Source: Euperipatoides rowelli (taxonomy: Eukaryota > Onychophora > Udeonychophora > Euonychophora > Peripatopsidae). Taken from it: a stretch of 13,668 bases of DNA. The stretch is taken from the NCBI GenBank assembly GCA_003024985.2, contig PXIH01S0011692.1; one strand, 5' to 3'. The notes below the pieces were generated by a model that worked only from the letters and a program-made list of their open reading frames with translations, had not been told where the DNA came from and ran no database searches. Position numbers and translations under genes: made by a program. Of the stretch, positions 8,693 through 13,668 are shown piece by piece (position 1 is the stretch's first letter; the number at the start of each line of letters is the position of its first letter).

Positions 8693-9560
8693 TTGATATT
8701 GGCAGCATACAACTATGATATCAAATATAAAACTTCCAAAGAAAATATAAATGTAAACATCCTATCAAGACTTCCAATCAAAGGCACAACTTCTGCAGAA
8801 GAACAAATAGAAAATATAATGAACATTGAACAAGTAGAAAATTTTCCTTGGCCTGCAGAATACATTGCTTTAGAAACACAATACGATCCACAAGTACAAG
8901 TACGTAAAATGGCAAACTTCATCATAAATGGTTGGCCAAAATCGAAAAATAACATTTTTCCAGAATACAAACTAAAACCTGATCAACTTAGCATAGAAAA
9001 TGGATGCATTCTATGGGGACTTAGAGTGCTGATGCCACCATCAATACATAGTGATATACTAAAACTACTACTTAGGTACCACACAGGTATTGTAAGAATG
9101 AAACTTATTGTCAGTGCACTGTGCTGGTGGCCTAAAATGAATGGAGAAATAGAAAACATAGTCATAAACTGTAAAAAGTGTCAAATGCATGCTAACAACC
9201 CTTCAAATACACCTGTACACCCTTGGATTCACCCGGATCCCCCTGAGAGAGAATCCACATATATTATGGATCCTTTGTCCTTTGTAAATAAAATATTTCT
9301 GGTAACAGTAGACCCATTTTCAAATTAGCCAGAAGTCAAAATACTAGAAAAATCAGACTCAGAAGAAATTATGCTAGTATTAAAAGATTATTTCACGCAC
9401 TTTGGATAGCACTTTGGATACCCGCATCACTATTCGGACATTGGTAATCAATTTATGTCAAAGGCATTTGAAAAGTCCCAAAGGCAAAGGTATACTGCAT
9501 ACAAGATGTGCCTCGTATCACCCCTCTTCAAACATAGTCAGAATGCTTTATCATTATCCT
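8693..9560 (+). pseudogene. gypsy RNase H end and integrase
   Basis: The longest open stretch of the element (211 codons, 8693-9328). It begins with the RNase H end 'YDIKYKTSKENINVNILSRL'. It then enters the integrase zinc-binding region 'YHTGIVRMK...WWPKMNGEIE...CKKCQ'. The second His of the HHCC set is present (9080-9082), but the position of the first His reads Leu. The catalytic core continues after the stop in broken frames, with a 'SDIGNQF' segment near 9436-9456 (second Asp) and a 'SYHPSSN' segment near 9516-9536. No Glu is seen where the third catalytic residue is expected. Beyond about 9560 no similarity is recognised. The frame starts inside the domain, so the first Met is not a true start. 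Confidence 0.75.
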
Positions 9561-9650
9561 CTTGAAAGGGTGTCAATAAATTCACCCTCGTATTGGTACT
9601 TACATTTAAATCATCACACATAGATTTTAATCAGTTAATGAGAGATAATG

Positions 9651-9662
9651 ATTTCTTCATAT
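9651..9662 (+). repeat. Target-site duplication, distal copy
   Basis: The 12 bases atttcttcatat occur here and again at 9941-9952, exactly bracketing the SINE. This is the expected footprint of target-primed insertion. Confidence 0.75.
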
Positions 9663-9940
9663 CTTTTATTTTTTTTAAAATATAATCCCCCCTAACAGAG
9701 GAAATAACAATTACAATGTATTACATAACAGATCCAGTGTTCAATATAGCATAAAATCAATATAATAATTTCAAAGGTCTTATATACAGTTTTTCTGATA
9801 GAAAAAAACAACAAAAACCCATAAAAACCATTCTGGACAAATACCGGAAAAAGGTCTCCTCGGATTTGAACCGGCAAACCTAGGGTTACAGGTTTGGTCT
9901 AGTCGGCAACCTTCACAACTAGACACCAACCCCACGTGAC
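9663..9940 (-). mobile_element. tRNA-derived SINE
   Basis: On the minus strand the element begins at 9940 with a tRNA-like head of about 80 bases. An A-box-like region (complement of 9917-9929) and a near-perfect B box GGTTCAAATCC (complement of 9862-9872) are the internal RNA polymerase III promoter elements. A body of about 190 bases follows and ends in an A-rich tail (complement of 9663-9686). Perfect 12-bp direct repeats flank it. These are the complete hallmarks of a tRNA-derived SINE, moved by a partner LINE. The head does not fold into a full tRNA cloverleaf (the T stem pairs only in part), so it is not a tRNA gene. The SINE lies just beyond the end of the gypsy remnant. I cannot name the family. 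Confidence 0.78.
9862..9872 (-). promoter_or_regulatory. RNA polymerase III B box of the SINE
   Basis: The complement reads GGTTCAAATCC, one base from the GGTTCGAATCC form of the B-box consensus. The A-box-like partner is the complement of 9917-9929, a spacing usual for tRNA-type promoters. Confidence 0.7.
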
Positions 9941-9952
9941 ATTTCTTCATAT
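9941..9952 (+). repeat. Target-site duplication, proximal copy
   Basis: Identical 12-mer to 9651-9662, next to the tRNA-like head of the SINE. Confidence 0.75.
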
Positions 9953-10351
9953 TTATTAACATAGTTTTCCATTCAGGGAATAAATTCGGCATAAGACTAT
10001 TATATAAAACCAAGCTTAATGCCCGGCAAAAATGACAGAAATTTATTTCCCCGTTCCCCCAATTTATTTAAAAAAAAAAAAGCACTCTCCACTCCCCCTC
10101 CCCCCATTTGTTACCCAACTTCCCTGTTAGTTTAAAAACGAATCGATCTTATTTACAAATTCTAAAAGTTAAAAACCTAATGCTAATGATTACCATAAAA
10201 TCCATAACCCCCCTCCCCCAGTTTATTTAAAAAAGAAAAAAAATCTTATTTTCAAATTCTAAAAGTTCAACCATTAAAAAATGAGAGAAATTCACCCCCT
10301 TCCCTCCACTAGTTTTTAGCCTCCCCCCTCACGTTGTAAATGGTCCATGCC

Positions 10352-10516
10352 TAAATCAATATTTCAAAATATTTTGTCTTAAGTCGTAAATATTTTTAAT
10401 GTTAAAACATTATAATAAAAACTCGATTTTTAGTTCCCCAAATCTTTTTACAATCGTTAAATTAAAATTCACTACCAAACTGACGTTTTCAAATGATCGA
10501 CAGTCCGAAATGACTG
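10352..10516 (+). repeat. Module copy 1 (~165 bp)
   Basis: Aligns by eye with 11106-11270: shared order of 'aatatttc', 'gtcgtaaata/ctcgaatata', 'tttaatg.taaaa', 'ataaaact', 'tttagt.cccc', 'aaattaaaat' and 'ccaaactg'. The offset between copies is about 756 bases. Confidence 0.55.
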
Positions 10517-11105
10517 CAAGTAATCTTCCCCCTCCCTTTCACTCGTATTTGGAATTCATCCCACCAATCCAGGTCTCTCACTATCTCCCCATTTTTCACA
10601 CCCTCCCTCCATTGGTTTAAAAACGAAAAAAAATTATTTTCAAAATTCTTATAAGTTAAAACCCAATATCCCGTTTGTTTGAAAGCGAAAAAATCTTATT
10701 TTCAAATGATCACCTTCCAAAATGACTGCAATTCACCCCACCCCCACCTGATTTTGGCCACTCTCCCCCCTGCTTTCCCTTTACCCACCTTTCCAATCCC
10801 CCATTCCCACTTCCACCGTTGGTTTAAAAACAAATAAATATTATTTTCAAATGATTAAACGTCAAAAAACGACTTACATTCATTGTTTATCGACCCCATA
10901 CACCATTTGAGTGCCCCTCCCCCTTTCACTCCTTCCCCATACTATTTCACCCCCTTCCCCCGTTGAAAAAACCCGAATAAATCTTAACCTATCCCTTTTT
11001 AGTCCCCCAAATTATTTTTGCAATGCAACTGACAATAAGATTAAAGCCAACTCTCCGAAATTGTTACCCAATAAAATTTAAAGGAAAAAAAAAAGACCTT
11101 TGACC

Positions 11106-11270
11106 AATAAATAAATATTTCCAAAGCCTTGGTCCTAACTCGAATATAACTTTAATGGTAAAAGATTCTTATAAAACTATACATGTTTAGTCCCCGAGAA
11201 TATTTTCCCATTACCAAATTAAAATCTAATCCCAAACTGTCACTAAGAATAAAGAAAACTCTGTAAATTG
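11106..11270 (+). repeat. Module copy 2 (~165 bp)
   Basis: Second diverged copy of the module at 10352-10516. A shorter partial copy at 10998-11064 keeps the 'tttttagtcccccaaat' core and the 'aactctccgaaattg' end. Confidence 0.55.
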
Positions 11271-11593
11271 ACCCCAAATCCAATTCTTTGGGTTTAAAAA
11301 ACTAAACTAAACTAAAATGTCTTTAAATCTAATTTCAAGAAATATAATAACACATTTCTCTTATTATCCAACTCTCCAAAGCTACTTGCCCTTTAAAAAC
11401 ATCCCCTCCCCAAAAAACAAAAAAAAAAAAAAAACAACTAATGATCTAATTTGGTAACTTTATTAATTTTGATTGCATGATGAAAATTCAAAAGTTAAAA
11501 CACAATACGAAAGATTTCCATCAAGTGTTGACTATTGAATTCCAAACCTGACAAAGTAAGCAGATTAAAAGCCCCTTTTTGACAGGAATTATT

Positions 11594-11624
11594 CCCCCCA
11601 CACTACCCGCCTCTCCCCCTCCCC
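11594..11624 (-). other. G-quadruplex motif (i-motif on plus strand)
   Basis: C-tracts at 11594-11599, 11606-11608, 11615-11619 and 11621-11624 are separated by 6, 6 and 1 bases. The minus strand therefore satisfies the classical G3+N1-7 quadruplex rule. A run of seven Gs follows on the plus strand (11646-11652), so the strand bias switches abruptly here. Confidence 0.6.
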
Positions 11625-11639
11625 ATACTGCCAACAAGA

Positions 11640-11790
11640 AAAAAAGGGGGGGATGAGTTGCGCATTAGGCCCAGGGGAGCCAAATGTGCACAGTAAATTC
11701 CCAACACCCGCTTTATAAAACCTCCATCTGTTTGGAACAATAATAACCCAATCCAACGATTACTTTCAATGCCAGACTTGTGGTTCTTCC
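11640..11790. other. Mixed non-coding stretch before the hairpin
   Basis: After the G7 run the base composition becomes ordinary. No coding frame or known element is recognised. It could be the upstream part of a small element that contains the hairpin. Confidence 0.35.
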
Positions 11791-11838
11791 GCTAGATGGC
11801 TGCTAGATGTCAACAGCGACATCTAGCAGCCATCTAGC
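11791..11838. repeat. Perfect 21-bp hairpin with 6-base loop
   Basis: Arms 11791-11811 and 11818-11838 are perfect reverse complements with the loop aacagc. Each arm itself contains gctagatg twice, 11 bases apart, or its complement. In a decayed neighbourhood a flawless stem suggests recent origin or a structural constraint. It could be the end of a small mobile element or a structured RNA; no family is recognised. Confidence 0.8.
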
Positions 11839-11875
11839 AGATAACTGACTTCCGTTAATGACCAAAGTGACCAAA

Positions 11876-11904
11876 CTTGTCTTTTATTATATTGGATAGA
11901 CAAG
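11876..11904. repeat. Small inverted repeat downstream of the hairpin
   Basis: cttgtc (11876-11881) pairs with gacaag (11899-11904) around an AT-rich loop. It is short and could be chance, but it lies 37 bases beyond the perfect hairpin. Confidence 0.3.
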
Positions 11905-12472
11905 ACATCATTTTCAAAAGCTAATTAATAAACATCATTCTTGGGTTCACATTTACTCATTTAACAACAAGAGTCGTAATTTCTTTGTTAATTCAGTATT
12001 GCCAAACCCAAACAGCTTGTATTCCTTCTATTTTCTACCAACACCCTGTTATCACTCCCCTTCTGTGGTTTGTCTCCTGTAAAAAGAGTAATTAACAATT
12101 CATATTCAATATTTTATTACCAAGTATTTTTTTTATTTTTATTTTATTGAAACTTCTTAATTTCAATAGGCTACTCTTACTTTTAATTTGCTAAGATTTA
12201 AAAACATTAAGAAAATAATGGAATAGAGGAAAGGCTAACATAATGTTGCTACAACGTTTGTTTCATATGTTCATTCCATACATTCATTACTGCCTCATTA
12301 CCAAATCACTTCTAAATTTTTTTAATTTGCAGTGTACATTATCACTTACCACATTATTTCCATTGTTCTTTGCTCCAAGTTTGTTCTTTTTCTTCTACTT
12401 GTCAACATTTATTGTATAGGCAATGTTTACCATTTGGAAAGAGTTAGTATTTTTCACTGTTCCTGTTCAATA
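11905..12472. other. AT-rich stretch, nothing recognised
   Basis: If the 12473-12965 ORF1 remnant were full length, its ORF2 would start here on the minus strand. I looked for an endonuclease start and saw none, so the element seems truncated or lost. Confidence 0.4.
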
Positions 12473-12965
12473 TCAGAAGGGATTTCCTATGGCTGGAGGC
12501 TGCTCCTCTCTTCCGATGGTATCCTTTGATGGAGGAGCTACAGGAGGAGCTTCATTTTCGTTAACTATATTCAAATATTGTTAATTATCTACCTTATCAT
12601 TACTTGTCTTAATTCCATTATTTGAGTTATCTTTTTCCTTATACAAATAATCTTTCTGCTCTCTTGCAAGTGATGCAATATAGCCTACACAATATTATCT
12701 TTCAGAACATTGGCATATGATGTGCAATACTTTGACCTACTGCAATTTTCATGGGTGTATGTGGAAAAAATATTACATTTCTGGCATTTAGTTTTATCAT
12801 ATTATGTTGCCTTGTGTCTTACATCCAAACACATTAAACACATAGGGGTCTCCTTTAATCGTAGGCTAACTAAAAATTTAAAATGTTCTACTTGCATAAC
12901 GTGTGGCATTTGTTTTCTTTATTCCTTTGACCAAAATTCCCTTGATTTTAATGACGTTTGACGTT
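12473..12965 (-). pseudogene. LINE ORF1-like remnant with zinc knuckles
   Basis: On the minus strand a frame from about 12915 down reads 'KETPMCLMCLDVRHKAT', a stop (12802-12804), then 'KCQKCNIFSTYTHENC'. This gives C-x2-C...H and C-x2-C-x7-H-x2-C clusters like the CCHC knuckles of Jockey/CR1/I-type ORF1 (gag-like, RNA-binding) proteins. A frame change then leads into 'YCVGYIASLAREQKDYLYKE', resembling the usual third knuckle and following segment. The tail contains 'APPVAPPSKD' and 'IGREEQPPAIGNPF' before the stop at 12473-12475. One more in-frame stop lies near 12588-12590. At the fourth position of the first knuckle Tyr stands in place of Cys. Clade is uncertain, and the call rests on motif spacing rather than full-length similarity. 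Confidence 0.5.
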
Positions 12966-13099
12966 AGTATTACTCTTGTTTCTAAACAAGTCTTTTTCAT
13001 TTTCAAAATCCAATATAAACAAACATTTTTTCAATCTTTTTTTTTATCATAGTGTAGGCTAATCCTTCAAAATCAGAAACCAGTTAATATGCATTTCAA

Positions 13100-13520
13100 C
13101 TGTTATATTTCAATGGTAATGAATACGTGTTTGCAGTAGTCTAGTATAAATCCTTTCAAAGTCTTAATGGTGTAGAGTTAAAAAAATACCAATGTCTATT
13201 AACAATGTTTTAATATGGTATAAACATTTCCTAGACCATTTCTAACTGGTATAAAATAACAAAATGAACCAAATGACAATGAATCTGTTTTTATAGTGAT
13301 ATAAATACTTCTAAGTTCATTTCTAAATACTGTAATATTGGGCTAGAAAGATAATCAAATGTCTTTAAATGATGGTTTCATAGTTGTAAAAATACTTCCG
13401 AGATTTTAATTTATAACAAGGATAAAATAGAAACAATCTTTGATTTTATTCATGAAGGTTTTAAACAAAAATAAAATTTTCTAAAATTATTCTTGAATTA
13501 GGAGACGTTGTATATTTGCC
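13100..13520 (+). repeat. Degenerate tandem repeat, ~80-86 bp period
   Basis: Copies begin near 13188, 13268 and 13354, with likely further copies before (about 13125) and after (about 13430). Each has an 'atcaaatgtc'-like start, an 'atgttttaata'-like part, a 'gtataaatacttc' part and an 'atttctaa' part. Identity is low, so this is an ageing minisatellite-like array. No coding potential is seen. Confidence 0.4.
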
Positions 13521-13668
13521 ATAGTTTTAATTTGTTATTCTAATTCTTTAGAAATTTTGAAATGACAAAGATGTAAAAACTTTTGTCTAAAAATAGAGCT
13601 TTTAAGGAAAAGGATGAAAGGATTTAGGATTGGATGTAAAGCGTTGAAATAAAGGATAATGTTTTGAA
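13521..13668. other. AT-rich end of window
   Basis: Nothing recognised. Confidence 0.4.

Larger units (their letters stand above)
7243..9560 (+). mobile_element. Ty3/gypsy retrotransposon pol remnant
   Basis: Protease end, reverse transcriptase, RNase H and integrase occur in that order on one strand, which is the Ty3/gypsy order. Frames change repeatedly and stops are common. No LTR, primer-binding site, gag or envelope is seen, so only an internal fragment remains. Integrase similarity fades near 9560, before the C-terminal part. The closest type by motif style is the group of simple gypsy elements common in invertebrates. Confidence 0.85.
10021..11520. repeat. C-rich, G-poor field of diverged repeats
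   Basis: About 1.5 kb where the plus strand alternates C-rich tracts with A/T blocks and has very little G. One recurring block is a pyrimidine tract followed by a 'gtttaaaaacgaa' and 'ttattttcaaat' pair; copies lie near 10130-10165, 10220-10258, 10614-10650, 10670-10707 and 10820-10852. A 'gttaaaacccaatatc'-type string recurs near 10168, 10655 and 11495. A longer module of about 165 bp is present at 10352-10516 and 11106-11270, with a partial copy at about 10998-11064. No coding frame of substance is present. It looks like an old, decayed repeat array or repeat-rich element; the family is not recognised. Confidence 0.6.

Noticed and set aside
7243-9650. LTRs around the gypsy remnant
   Set aside because: I compared the flanks by eye and found no shared direct repeat with TG...CA ends.
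9840-9940. A functional tRNA gene
   Set aside because: The B box is good, but the T stem and acceptor stem do not pair properly and the sequence continues into a SINE body with flanking duplications.
9692-10013. Two minus-strand frames over the SINE
   Set aside because: The sequence is explained by the tRNA-derived SINE, which is non-coding.
10399-10620. 73-codon plus-strand frame in the C-rich field
   Set aside because: Its Pro/Ser/Leu-rich composition follows from the C-rich repeats, and the frame is not kept in the other module copies.
1-13668. CRISPR array or bacterial operon features
   Set aside because: No regularly spaced identical repeats or ribosome-binding-site-led gene strings exist, and all evidence is of animal nuclear DNA.

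Overview
The window is AT-rich, intron-like eukaryotic DNA with no operon structure, no intact long gene and a dense layer of decayed transposable elements. The mix points to an invertebrate animal, most likely an arthropod. It includes a Ty3/gypsy pol remnant, two kinds of LINE remnant, a tRNA-derived SINE, and a long-inverted-repeat element carrying a protein family I associate with invertebrate genomes. The species cannot be fixed from sequence alone.

Layout. 1-521: AT-rich, nothing coding. 522-3992: an element bounded by diverged inverted repeats of about 260 bp (522-780 and 3730-3992). Its interior holds, on the minus strand (about 3237 down to 937), the broken remains of one large protein with HEEA(D)TR- and DDTDVL-type motifs. 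4060-4111: a possible retroelement 3' tail. 4407-4579: a small palindrome and a fold-back. 4728-4789: a purine tract. 5126-5254: a plausible host terminal exon on the plus strand. 5558-5720: a minus-strand fragment strongly resembling the ESCRT-III protein CHMP2A/Vps2, broken by a 10-bp tandem duplication. 5844-7090: the 3' part of a LINE ORF2 (RT thumb, Cys/His knuckle, C-terminal tail), minus strand. 7243-9560: a Ty3/gypsy pol remnant (protease end, RT, RNase H, integrase), plus strand, without recognisable LTRs. 9663-9940: a tRNA-derived SINE, minus strand, framed by a 12-bp target-site duplication. 10021-11520: a strongly strand-asymmetric, C-rich, G-poor field of diverged repeats, with a G-quadruplex motif just beyond. 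11791-11838: a perfect 21-bp hairpin. 12473-12965: minus-strand remains of a LINE ORF1 with zinc knuckles. 13100-13520: a degenerate tandem repeat of about 80-86 bp period.

No genes here work together as a pathway. The region reads as a transposon graveyard, probably intronic or intergenic, with at most two traces of host genes (the 5126-5254 exon candidate and the CHMP2-like fragment). The most unusual items are the inverted-repeat element with its poorly characterised protein, the CHMP2 fragment lying behind a LINE 3' end, and the C-rich repeat field. One undetermined base (N) lies at 2370.
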